64,000 nt of DNA from Thermoplasmata archaeon. Its GTDB lineage: Archaea; Thermoplasmatota; Thermoplasmata; Thermoplasmatales; Thermoplasmataceae. The notes below the pieces were generated by a model. The model did no database searches. It was not told the origin of the DNA and saw nothing but the letters and a program-made list of their open reading frames with translations. Position 1 is the first letter of the stretch. Each line of letters begins with the position of its first letter. Position numbers and translations under genes: made by a program. This document shows positions 1 to 7,719 of this stretch, in pieces. The stretch is taken from assembly GCA_021850545.1 (NCBI GenBank), contig JAJZLU010000035.1, positions 205,784-269,783 of the forward strand, in the 5' to 3' direction.

Positions 1-1263
1 CCAGGATTTCCATTCTACACACCTAATGGATTCACATTGAAACAGGAGCTTACAAACTTCATGAGAAGCCTTAACACCCTCCACGGTTGGCAGGAAGTTG
101 CCACCCCCCACATATTCAAGGACCTCATCTGGAAACAGTCCGGCCATTACGCAAAATACAAGCCCAACATGTTCCTGTTTACCCTCCCAGATGGTGACAA
201 TTATGGGGTTAAGCCCATGAACTGCCCCGGCCATGTTGCCATATTTGCTAGGGAACCCAAGAGTTACAAGGAACTCCCGGTGAAATACTCGGAGCCAGGC
301 ACAGTTTACAGATATGAAAAATCAGGTGAAATGGGGGGACTGACAAGACCAAGAATGTTCACTGTGGATGATGGCCATGCATTCCTGAGGCTTGACCAGA
401 TCATTTCTGAAATCAAGGATATTATATCAATGATCAAGGAAACCTATTCGACAATACTAGGAGAGCCATCCCTGACATTTGACCTCAGCGTAATAGACAA
501 GGAAGCGCCGGAAAACTACCTCATCACATACAGGTGCAGGGATTGCGGCACAGAGGCGGAGGCCAGAAAAACTTCGATGGCAGAGGAACTTTCATGCCCG
601 AACTGTTCCTCCAGAAACCTTGAGCCTGACTTCACAACATGGGACCAGGCCACAGATCAACTGAGACAGGCCCTGGACGAGGAGGAGATTTCCTATACAG
701 AGAACCCTGGAGAAGCTGCATTCTACGGCCCAAAGATCGATGTACACGTTAGGGACGCCCTAGGAAGATCGTGGCAGCTTTCCACCATACAGGTAGACTT
801 CTTCATGCCAACAAACTTCGGCCTTTACTACATAAACAGCGAAAGCAAGCATGACCGTGTCATAATGCTTCACAGGGCAATATTTGGATCATACGAAAGG
901 TTCATGGCGATCCTCATTGAGAACTATGCAGGCAAATTCCCCACATGGATGTCTCCAATTCAGGTGTACGTGGTTCCTGTGAGTGAAAAATTCCAGGACT
1001 ATGCAAAGAATGTCCATGAAGAACTCCTCAGGAATGAAATCAGATCAACCTTTGACAACAGCCAGGAAACCATGAACAAGAAAATCAAGACCATCAGGCC
1101 AAGGAGGCCATCTTACATCGTGGTTGTTGGAGAGAAGGAGGAAGAGTCTGGTACGGTCTCTGTCAGAAACAGGTCCAATAAGCAGAATGTGCTGAAACTT
1201 GATGAATTCATTGCCTCACTGAAAAGTGAGATAAAAGGCCGCGTTATAGACCAAACTATTTAA
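1..1263 (+). CDS. thrS: Threonyl-tRNA synthetase, 5'-truncated by the window edge
   Basis: This enzyme charges tRNA-Thr with threonine in the cytoplasm. The reading frame is open from base 1, so the N-terminal domains lie outside the window. What remains is the class II catalytic core followed by the C-terminal anticodon-binding domain. The core opens with the family motif PGFPFYTPNG. The three zinc ligands can be placed: Cys in MNCPGH (bases 217-234), His in DDGHAF and His in LHRAIFGS. An unusual insertion at bases 535-606 carries two CxxC pairs and looks like a small zinc ribbon inside the catalytic domain. The family assignment is secure from these motifs; a role for the inserted ribbon is inference. 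Confidence 0.95.
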   Translation, partial: PGFPFYTPNGFTLKQELTNFMRSLNTLHGWQEVATPHIFKDLIWKQSGHYAKYKPNMFLFTLPDGDNYGVKPMNCPGHVAIFAREPKSYKELPVKYSEPGTVYRYEKSGEMGGLTRPRMFTVDDGHAFLRLDQIISEIKDIISMIKETYSTILGEPSLTFDLSVIDKEAPENYLITYRCRDCGTEAEARKTSMAEELSCPNCSSRNLEPDFTTWDQATDQLRQALDEEEISYTENPGEAAFYGPKIDVHVRDALGRSWQLSTIQVDFFMPTNFGLYYINSESKHDRVIMLHRAIFGSYERFMAILIENYAGKFPTWMSPIQVYVVPVSEKFQDYAKNVHEELLRNEIRSTFDNSQETMNKKIKTIRPRRPSYIVVVGEKEEESGTVSVRNRSNKQNVLKLDEFIASLKSEIKGRVIDQTI

Positions 1264-1290
1264 TTCCAACAAATTTTTTCTATTTTTAAT
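1264..1290 (+). terminator. T-rich region after thrS
   Basis: Immediately after the thrS stop the sequence has runs of T (ATTTTTTCTATTTTTAA), the usual form of an archaeal intrinsic termination signal. No hairpin is needed or seen. The stretch between here and base 1462 shows no coding pattern. Confidence 0.4.
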
Positions 1291-1462
1291 TTCAATATTG
1301 CTCCTGTTATTATCGTATTGGAGCACACAGCCTCTCCCCTGACATTATCTGACGCTGTCCCAAGCATGGAAGGAAGTGGACCCAAACAACATAATGGGCC
1401 ATGGCCACAGGAAGCCCATGAGGATTCCTGGCTAAAAAACCAATAGACAGGGGAAATGCGTT

Positions 1463-1621
1463 TTATCTTTCCAGAATGCAGCAGATAGCAAATCTGTCGC
1501 CGTCAAAGAAAACCTGTTTACCCGGGTTATTTTCAGAGTATTTGGTCATGAAGTTGTCCATTTCCTCGAGTGTGAACCCAGATCCCCTTACATAACGGTG
1601 CAGAACCTTTACTTTTCTCAA
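1463..1621 (-). CDS. Small uncharacterised protein (52 aa)
   Basis: A short reading frame on the minus strand begins with TTG at 1621 and ends with TAA at 1463. The product would be 52 residues, with an amphipathic N-terminal half (KVKVLHRYVRGSGFT...) and a C-terminal half rich in acidic and hydrophobic residues ending in two adjacent cysteines (ICCILER). An A/T-rich box (TTTATTATATTT, about 1640-1652 on the opposite strand) lies about 25 bases before the TTG, fitting a leaderless transcript. Amino-acid composition and the correctly placed promoter support it as real. It fills the gap between thrS and etfA. No family was recognised. Confidence 0.5.
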   Translation of the reverse strand: MRKVKVLHRYVRGSGFTLEEMDNFMTKYSENNPGKQVFFDGDRFAICCILER

Positions 1622-1666
1622 CAAAAGAAAATGGCAGGCAAATATAATAAATTTGGGAACCTGCCT

Positions 1667-2713
1667 TCAGGCAGGGGAGGGTTGTGCACCAGTGACTCTC
1701 TCTATGCTCTCAATAAGCTTTGGAATGACTTCATAAAGATCGCCGATGATGACATAATCCGCATTCTTGTTCATTTCCGCGTCAGGGTCCTTGTTAATTG
1801 ATACAACCACCTTGCTGCCCATCATTCCCACAATGTGCTGTGGCTGGCCTGAGATTCCTGCTGCTATGTAGAGGTTTGGCCTTACAGTCTCTCCTGTCTG
1901 GCCAACCTGGTGTTCCCTGGATATCCATCCGAGGTCAGCAATGGGCCTTGTAACTCCAACCGAACCGCCAAGCATATCTGCAAGTTTCTTTATGAGCTGA
2001 AGCCCTTCGGGTTTCCCCATTCCAAGGCCGCCGGAAACGATCACCTTTGAGCCTGTGATGTCTTCCTCATTTTTCAGGTTGAAAGAAATGATGTTTTCGT
2101 TCAGCTGGTTCTTCTCAAGCGTTACTTCCCTGACTTCAACCTGGAATTTTTTCTTTGGATCGGGATCAGGGGTTGCAAATGTCCCAGGCCTTGATGTTGC
2201 CATCTGTGGCCTGTGCTTTTCGCACCTTATCTCAGACATGGTGCTGTCACCATAGTCTGGCCTCCTTGCAAGAAGGATTTTAGTGTCCGGTTCAACATCA
2301 AGATCCATGCAGTCTGCGGTCAACCCGCTCCTAACCTTTACCGCAACTCTTGCGGCCAGGTCCCTTCCGTTCTTTGAGCCGGGAACAATAAGGATGTTTG
2401 GCTTCTTCTCGTGGACCAGGCCAGCAAGGATATCACTGAATGGCTTAGACCTATACATCGCAAGATCCTTTGAATCAAATCCATAGACCTCATCACAGCC
2501 ATGCATGCCAGCTTCCTGAGCCATGCCCTTAGTGTTCTCGCCGATGACAGCACAATAGAGCTTCTCATTGGTCTTGTCAGCCATTTTCCTGCCTGCCCCC
2601 ACCATTTCAAGTGCTGCCCTTGTAAGTGAATTGTTGAATGAGTCAAGATAAACCATGACCCCTTTGTATTCGGAAACATCCTGCGGCGGCTCCGCCTTTT
2701 TCATTTCTGTCAT
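1667..2713 (-). CDS. etfA: Electron transfer flavoprotein alpha subunit
   Basis: This is the FAD-binding subunit of the electron transfer flavoprotein, which passes electrons from acyl-CoA or other flavin dehydrogenases to the FixC quinone oxidoreductase. It has 348 residues, a normal length. The C-terminal FAD domain is clear: SGGLGMG at residues 227-233 and GQTGETVRP at 271-279, followed by an AAGISGQ motif and an NKDPDA motif. It is the last gene of a four-gene operon read leftward as fixC-fixX-etfB-etfA. Its ATG lies one base after the etfB stop, so translation is probably coupled. Confidence 0.95.
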   Translation of the reverse strand: MTEMKKAEPPQDVSEYKGVMVYLDSFNNSLTRAALEMVGAGRKMADKTNEKLYCAVIGENTKGMAQEAGMHGCDEVYGFDSKDLAMYRSKPFSDILAGLVHEKKPNILIVPGSKNGRDLAARVAVKVRSGLTADCMDLDVEPDTKILLARRPDYGDSTMSEIRCEKHRPQMATSRPGTFATPDPDPKKKFQVEVREVTLEKNQLNENIISFNLKNEEDITGSKVIVSGGLGMGKPEGLQLIKKLADMLGGSVGVTRPIADLGWISREHQVGQTGETVRPNLYIAAGISGQPQHIVGMMGSKVVVSINKDPDAEMNKNADYVIIGDLYEVIPKLIESIERVTGAQPSPA

Positions 2714-2714
2714 T

Positions 2715-3512
2715 TCAATTGCCCCCTTGCTTGATTATGCCAGTTTCAACAAGCTCTTTGACGAATTCATCAATCTTGTCCACTTCGATCACCTTGCTCT
2801 TTCTTTCAATTGCGGGGAACGGAAGCATCTTTTTCACAACGGTTGGGGATGACCTCAGGCCAACCCAGTCGGCAGGGAGGCCGATCTCCTGGAGGGACCA
2901 GACGATTATGCCCTGTTTCTGGGCATCAAGCTTCCTCCTCAATGTTGCCCTTCGTGGAACGTTTGAATCAGTTATGACTGTAACAACAGCTGGCGTGGGG
3001 ATCTTTACAACCTCAACCCCCTCTTCTAATTCCCTTTCTGCAATTACGAAACCATCCTCGTACTTGCATGACCTTGAATAAGATGAGAGCTCAGCCTCCA
3101 GGAACTCTGCAACGCCCGGGCCAACATGGCCTGTGCTTGAGTCAGAAGTTTTCTCTCCTGCAAATACGATGTCTACTTTGCCCAGATGCTTTATTGCAGC
3201 TGCCACTGTCAGGCTTGTTGGATATGTATCAGAACCTGCAACAGCCCTGTCGCTGATGAGAACAGCCTGGTCAGCTCCCCTGGACATGCACTCGAGCAGG
3301 AAAGGCTCGGCAAATGGTGGCGCCATGGTCATGACGGTGATACGCGCATCATGTTCATCTTTTATCTTCAGTGCAGCTTCGAGGGCATTCTCATCCGCCG
3401 GGTTCAGAACGTTTGTAGCCATTGACCTGTTCAAGGTGAAATTCACCGGGTCAACAAAAACTTCTTTTCCATCCGGAACGACCTTAATCAGAACAACGAG
3501 TTCAAGTGCCAT
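2715..3512 (-). CDS. etfB: Electron transfer flavoprotein beta subunit
   Basis: The beta subunit pairs with EtfA to form the flavoprotein dimer and typically holds AMP or a second flavin. The ATG at 3512 gives a 265-residue protein beginning MALELVVLIKVVPDG, the standard EtfB N-terminus. The frame is open further upstream to 3608, but that extension would lie inside fixX and has no family similarity, so it was rejected. Motifs include the family-typical GEKTSDSSTGHVGPGVAE segment near residue 125 and a basic TLRRKL stretch in the C-terminal recognition-loop region. It sits between fixX and etfA with almost no spacing. Confidence 0.93.
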   Translation of the reverse strand: MALELVVLIKVVPDGKEVFVDPVNFTLNRSMATNVLNPADENALEAALKIKDEHDARITVMTMAPPFAEPFLLECMSRGADQAVLISDRAVAGSDTYPTSLTVAAAIKHLGKVDIVFAGEKTSDSSTGHVGPGVAEFLEAELSSYSRSCKYEDGFVIAERELEEGVEVVKIPTPAVVTVITDSNVPRRATLRRKLDAQKQGIIVWSLQEIGLPADWVGLRSSPTVVKKMLPFPAIERKSKVIEVDKIDEFVKELVETGIIKQGGN

Positions 3513-3517
3513 TTTGA

Positions 3518-3799
3518 TCACCCATACTTGTACTTGACACCGTGCGCGCCTTTGGAATTTGTCCAGGAGACGCTTCCGTGTGAGCAGGCCACTATACAAG
3601 TCCCGCATTCCACGCAGTCCTCATACTTGAAATTCAGCTTTGCATCTATGAGCGTGTAGCATTTTGCCGGGCAGGCGAATGTGCAGAAATGGTCAGGGCA
3701 GATCTCGCAGATGTCCGGCTTGACTGTTATGTGAGCATAGCTCTTGTCAATTTTGTAGTTGAGTAAAGATAGCCTGTCTTCTATTTTCATGTTGCTCAT
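3518..3799 (-). CDS. fixX: FixX ferredoxin-like protein
   Basis: This small iron-sulfur protein relays electrons between the EtfAB flavoprotein and FixC. The chosen ATG at 3799 gives 93 residues beginning MSNMKIEDRL. A longer start at 3832 would overlap fixC and adds an unrelated segment. Two cysteine clusters are visible: CEICPDHFCTFACPAKC in the first half and CVECGTCIVAC in the second, matching the FixX/ferredoxin arrangement. It starts just after the fixC stop and ends just before etfB. Gene order and motifs make the assignment firm. Confidence 0.92.
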   Translation of the reverse strand: MSNMKIEDRLSLLNYKIDKSYAHITVKPDICEICPDHFCTFACPAKCYTLIDAKLNFKYEDCVECGTCIVACSHGSVSWTNSKGAHGVKYKYG

Positions 3800-3800
3800 C

Positions 3801-5093
3801 TTACATCCTCCTATACATCCTGTAGCCCTCAAGCAGGAGTTTTGAACTCTTCAGCCCAGAGGATTTCAGGGCTTCCTTTACTATCTGGTTCATGTGTTTC
3901 TTTGGCTCGCCGTCCTCCATCAAAAGGCCAAGCATTACTTTCTCTAGAACGTTTGGCATCTTCTGGTGGACAAGGCTTCCCCAGGTTATGTCCCCTATGC
4001 CTTTGAAAGTGTGCATATCCTTGAGGACGAAGCTGTTCATGAGTTTCTCCTCATACTTTGAAAGTGACTGTTCTGAAATCCCCGATCCTGCCTTCGCTTC
4101 CACTATTGTGTCTGCCGCAGCTATTCCGGATGCTATTGCATAGTTCATTCCCTGCAGGATAAGCCCATTGCTGAATGAGAAGCCTGCTGCATCCCCGGCA
4201 ATCATATATCCATTTCCATACAGTTTGGGAATTGACGCAAGGCCGCCCTCCTGTACCATATGGGCGCTGTACTCATCCACCTTTCCATCTTCAAGGAGCG
4301 GTGCGATTGATGGGTGGTTCTTGAACTGCTCTATGATGTCAAATGAGTATGTTTTGTTATTTTCCCTTAGATGTTTCATTGAGATAACGGCACCAAGGGA
4401 TATGCTGTCCTTGTTAGTGTAGAGGAAACCTCCGGCTTCAACTCCGCCCTCGAGGAACCCAAGCACATATTCTCCTGCAAATCCTTCCTTCTCCCTGAGA
4501 TTGAACCTGTCGTTGATAGTTTTTTCTGGAAGCTTTATTACTTCCTTGACTCCAATTGCCACGTCCTGGTCCTTGAGCGGCGGCCTGATTCCCGAATCAA
4601 TAGCCACTCTTGGGTTTGCCCCTTCTGCCAGGATTACAGAGTCCGAGGTTATTACGTCCCCATCCTGCTCCACGCCAATGACCTTATTCCCTTCAAATGC
4701 GAGCTTGTCCACGGTGACTCCAGTAACAACTGTGGCTCCGGAATCCTTGGCTTTCTTGTTAAGGAACTGGTCAAACTTTGTTCTTAGAACTGTATAACCT
4801 GTTTTGGTTTCGCTGAATTTTGAACTTCTGAAATTGATATCAATACTGGAATCCTTCGTCAGGAAGCCTACTCCCTTTGACTTAACAAACCTTTCGAGGG
4901 GTGCAGTCTTTTCCCAGTCAGGCATAACGCCAGCCAGTGAATTGCCCCAGAGTACCCCTCCGGAAACATTTTTGCTTCCCGGGGGATCGGCTTTCTCCAC
5001 TAGAAGAACATTAAGCTTGTTTGCAGCCAATCTCATTGCAGCAGAAGTGCCAGCGGGGCCTCCGCCCACTACAATGGCGTCAAATTCACTCAT
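3801..5093 (-). CDS. fixC: FixC-type flavoprotein:quinone oxidoreductase
   Basis: This FAD-dependent oxidoreductase accepts electrons from the electron transfer flavoprotein and delivers them to the membrane quinone pool. It has 430 residues. The dinucleotide-binding motif GGGPAG is at residues 10-15, followed by the acidic end of strand two (VEKADPPGSKN). A second FAD motif (AGDAAGFSFSNGL) lies in the C-terminal half, as expected for the family. It is the first gene of the fixC-fixX-etfB-etfA operon, suggesting a lipid or amino-acid oxidation branch feeding respiration. A palindrome upstream may regulate it. Confidence 0.93.
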   Translation of the reverse strand: MSEFDAIVVGGGPAGTSAAMRLAANKLNVLLVEKADPPGSKNVSGGVLWGNSLAGVMPDWEKTAPLERFVKSKGVGFLTKDSSIDINFRSSKFSETKTGYTVLRTKFDQFLNKKAKDSGATVVTGVTVDKLAFEGNKVIGVEQDGDVITSDSVILAEGANPRVAIDSGIRPPLKDQDVAIGVKEVIKLPEKTINDRFNLREKEGFAGEYVLGFLEGGVEAGGFLYTNKDSISLGAVISMKHLRENNKTYSFDIIEQFKNHPSIAPLLEDGKVDEYSAHMVQEGGLASIPKLYGNGYMIAGDAAGFSFSNGLILQGMNYAIASGIAAADTIVEAKAGSGISEQSLSKYEEKLMNSFVLKDMHTFKGIGDITWGSLVHQKMPNVLEKVMLGLLMEDGEPKKHMNQIVKEALKSSGLKSSKLLLEGYRMYRRM

Positions 5094-5111
5094 ATGCGGG
5101 ACATCGAAAGT

Positions 5112-5121
5112 GAATTAAAAA
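5112..5121 (-). promoter_or_regulatory. TATA-like box for the fixC operon
   Basis: On the minus strand the sequence GTTTTTAATT lies about 20-28 bases before the fixC ATG at 5093. There is no Shine-Dalgarno before the ATG, so a leaderless or near-leaderless transcript is likely. Confidence 0.5.
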
Positions 5122-5140
5122 CGTTTTTCCAAAAATGTTA

Positions 5141-5160
5141 CATTGCGCATAGTCGCAATG
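5141..5160. promoter_or_regulatory. Perfect palindrome upstream of fixC, candidate operator
   Basis: CATTGCG-CATAGT-CGCAATG is a perfect inverted repeat with 7-base arms and a 6-base spacer. It lies 20 bases behind the TATA-like box of the leftward fix operon and about 50-75 bases before the rightward glycosylase gene. The size suits a dimeric winged-helix or helix-turn-helix regulator. Which protein binds it is not shown by the sequence. Confidence 0.5.
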
Positions 5161-5237
5161 AAACAATAGGTCTCCAATTTAAAGTCAATAAAAATTGTAG
5201 AGGTTACCATATATGGCAGTGATAGATTCCGCTTTGC

Positions 5238-5894
5238 TTGAATATAGATGCATCTTCACTTTATATGGAACTTCATTCACTTTATGGGAATATGCACTGG
5301 TGGCCGGGTGATTCAGAGGATGAAATAGTTGTGGGAGCAATACTCACCCAGAACACAGCTTGGTCTAATGTAGAAAAGTCCCTGTCCAGGATCAGAAAGC
5401 ATGGGCTGATGTCGCTTGAAAAGCTTGCAGGCATGGACAAACCGGATCTGATAGGAATGATAAGAAGCTCAGGCTTCTACAATCAGAAGGCAAGAACCAT
5501 CATTGAAGTCTCCTCAAGAATTTTGCAGGGCTTTGGTAGAATAGAAGCAATGAAGAGAGAGCCTCTTGGCAAACTTGCGGATTTTCTGGAACCCATTAAA
5601 GGCATAGGGCAGGAGACCATGGACGCCATTCTTTGCTATGCGCTTGATAAACCGGTTTTTGTAGTAGACAAATATACAACAAGGCTTCTTGGAAGGCTGG
5701 GGGTAAAGGATGCCTCAACTGTTGCTGAAATCAAAAAATATGTAAACAATTCAGTTGGCGAAGATCTGGAGAAACTGAAGAATTTTCATGGCCTTATCGT
5801 CAACTTTGCAAAGGAGTATTGCAGATCAAAGCCACTCTGCAAAAGTTGCCCATTATTGAAAAAATGTGATTTTGGTTTGACCAATTCAGATTAA
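5238..5894 (+). CDS. HhH-GPD DNA glycosylase, endonuclease III-like
   Basis: A base-excision repair glycosylase of the endonuclease III superfamily, 218 residues from TTG (an ATG ten codons in, at 5265, is the alternative). The N-terminus WWPGDSEDEIVVGAILTQNT is typical of the MagIII-like branch that removes 3-methyladenine. The helix-hairpin-helix segment reads IKGIGQET and lacks the catalytic lysine of bifunctional endonuclease III, while the GPD aspartate is present in VDKYTTRL. A C-terminal four-cysteine cluster (CX5CX2CX5C) would hold an iron-sulfur centre. It is therefore probably a monofunctional glycosylase. Its stop overlaps the convergent aIF2 gamma stop. Confidence 0.85.
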   Translation: MNIDASSLYMELHSLYGNMHWWPGDSEDEIVVGAILTQNTAWSNVEKSLSRIRKHGLMSLEKLAGMDKPDLIGMIRSSGFYNQKARTIIEVSSRILQGFGRIEAMKREPLGKLADFLEPIKGIGQETMDAILCYALDKPVFVVDKYTTRLLGRLGVKDASTVAEIKKYVNNSVGEDLEKLKNFHGLIVNFAKEYCRSKPLCKSCPLLKKCDFGLTNSD

Positions 5895-7117
5895 ACGGAA
5901 ATTATGTTTCCGTATCCAATAAGTCTCCACCTGTTGGAGATTCTCCTGCCGACAGCTACTCTTTCACCTTCAAAGGCTGCCACGGGGTACTTCAGGTTTA
6001 TTTCAACCTTGCCGTCCCTGACATTGCCCACCTGGCCAACAGTGTTCGATGTCCCTACTGTGAGCATCAGGTTTTCCTTGGACCTTATGGGATCAACCTT
6101 CTGCTCCTCCTGGAACCCTACAACTCTCTTGAGCAAATGGGAGTCAATGGTCAATGAAAAAATTGTTGGAGGGACCTGCCCAACTTTTCCCACAATACGT
6201 CCTGTAAAGGAATCCCCCTTGGTGAGGAACGGATCCAGAGTGGTGCCAACTGCAGCAAGACCTCCCGGTCTTATCCGGTCGTAAGAGCTCTTTCCTGCCA
6301 TAAGGGATGTTATGGTTGTAATGACATTCTCCCAGACTTGCTTGCCTCCTTTTGCCATCTGGAGGCCCGGAACGATTTCAATTTCATCTCCAACTGCAAG
6401 TTCCCCTTCAACTAGGGAGCCACCTAAGACCCCACCTTTCATTTCACTGGGCAGTACGCCAGGCCTGTTAACATCGAATGACCTTGCAACATACATCCTT
6501 GGTGGTGCACCTGGGTCGAATTTGGGATCTGGAATAAGCTCTTCAATAGCCCTGAAAAGCGTGTCGATATTAGAATTGTGATAGGCGCTCACAGGTATTA
6601 CCGGTGCATTCTCAGCAGAGCTTCCCTTAAGGAATGACTTGATTTCATTATAGCTTTCCAGTGCCCTTTCCCTAGTAACAAGGTCAATCTTGTTCTGCAC
6701 AACTACAATGTTCTTTATCCCCATTATGTCCAGGGCAGTAAGGTGTTCCCTTGTTTGCGGCTGCGGGCATTTCTCGTTTGCAGCAATAACGAGAAGTGCA
6801 CCATTCATAATGGACGACCCGGAAAGCATTGTGGCCATGAGCGTTTCGTGCCCTGGGGCATCTACAAATGAAATGACCCTATCGAGTTCACAGTCACCGT
6901 TTGTCTTTTCGCGTGAGTAGAATTCTTCCCCTCCTGGGCCCCTGCACTTGTACACCGACGTTTCGGCATAACCAAGCTTTATGGATATGCCTCTCTTGAT
7001 TTCCTCAGAGTGTATATCTGTCTTTGTGCCGGTCAGTGCCTTTGTGAGGGTACTCTTTCCATGGTCAACATGACCAACCATTCCGATATTTACGGAAGGC
7101 TGAGGGAGCTTTGCCAT
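5891..7117 (-). CDS. eif2g: Translation initiation factor aIF2, gamma subunit
   Basis: The GTP-binding subunit of archaeal aIF2 brings initiator Met-tRNA to the small ribosomal subunit. The G1 motif GHVDHGKST is near the N-terminus, followed by DAPGHE (G3) and NKID (G4), then two beta-barrel domains. The ATG at 7117 gives 408 residues starting MAKLPQPSVNIGMVGHVD. An ATG 17 codons upstream lies inside the S6e gene and adds a basic, unrelated stretch. The zinc knuckle between switch regions retains only two cysteines (YKCRGPGG...NGDCEL) rather than four. It is cotranscribed with S6e, with one base between stop and start. Confidence 0.95.
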   Translation of the reverse strand: MAKLPQPSVNIGMVGHVDHGKSTLTKALTGTKTDIHSEEIKRGISIKLGYAETSVYKCRGPGGEEFYSREKTNGDCELDRVISFVDAPGHETLMATMLSGSSIMNGALLVIAANEKCPQPQTREHLTALDIMGIKNIVVVQNKIDLVTRERALESYNEIKSFLKGSSAENAPVIPVSAYHNSNIDTLFRAIEELIPDPKFDPGAPPRMYVARSFDVNRPGVLPSEMKGGVLGGSLVEGELAVGDEIEIVPGLQMAKGGKQVWENVITTITSLMAGKSSYDRIRPGGLAAVGTTLDPFLTKGDSFTGRIVGKVGQVPPTIFSLTIDSHLLKRVVGFQEEQKVDPIRSKENLMLTVGTSNTVGQVGNVRDGKVEINLKYPVAAFEGERVAVGRRISNRWRLIGYGNIISV

Positions 7118-7118
7118 T

Positions 7119-7508
7119 TTATTCCTTCTTCTCTTCCTCTTTTGGCGCTTCCAGAGGGTTTGGGCCATATTGTGTAACCTTAAGGTTCAACTGTGCCACA
7201 TCTGCCCCAATAATAGAACCCCTGAATGTTACTCTCTTCCTGTATCCGTTTTTTGCCCTTTTCCCTTTGTTAAATATCCTGAGGATCCTCTTCCTGCCGG
7301 ATATCTGAAGGTCAGATTTCATCGGGAAACCATCGTTTGTGCTTCCCCCTGTAATCTTGAGCCTGTATCCCGGAAGCTCAAAGAATATGCCGTCCACTTC
7401 ATCTCCAATCTTCCTCCCAACTAGGGAATTAAGATTTTCTGGAGTAACTTCCTTCTTGTATGTTTTTCCACTCTTGCCGTCAGCAATGATTGCAACTGAA
7501 TTTGCCAT
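7119..7508 (-). CDS. rps6e: 30S ribosomal protein S6e
   Basis: Archaeal/eukaryotic small-subunit protein S6e, 129 residues. The family signature region (LKITGGSTNDGFPM) is in the centre, followed by a basic RNA-binding stretch, and the tail ends in acidic and lysine residues (KEEEKKE). It is the first gene of an S6e-aIF2 gamma operon, an arrangement seen in many archaea. A GAGAGG Shine-Dalgarno-like sequence precedes the ATG at 7508, and an A/T-rich box (TTTTTATTAATG) lies about 60 bases upstream, so this transcript probably has a short leader. Confidence 0.95.
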   Translation of the reverse strand: MANSVAIIADGKSGKTYKKEVTPENLNSLVGRKIGDEVDGIFFELPGYRLKITGGSTNDGFPMKSDLQISGRKRILRIFNKGKRAKNGYRKRVTFRGSIIGADVAQLNLKVTQYGPNPLEAPKEEEKKE

Positions 7509-7719
7509 AATTTCCTCTCTTGGACCTATGATATTGTGTTGAACTAGGTTCTTGCTTATGCCTATCTCATTAATAAAAATGTCTCACATTGCACCTTTTG
7601 TAGAAAATTGTTTGCACAGAACTATATGGAAATCGTTAGAGATTGATAGGTTCAGTCCTGATTCCCGCTGACTATTTGTTCACACTTAAATATCAAATTA
7701 AGATTTCTCCGGGATAACG

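Noticed and set aside
7600..7680. GGTTCAG-like sequence that suggested a tRNA T-arm
   Set aside because: No acceptor stem, D-arm or anticodon arm can be folded around it.
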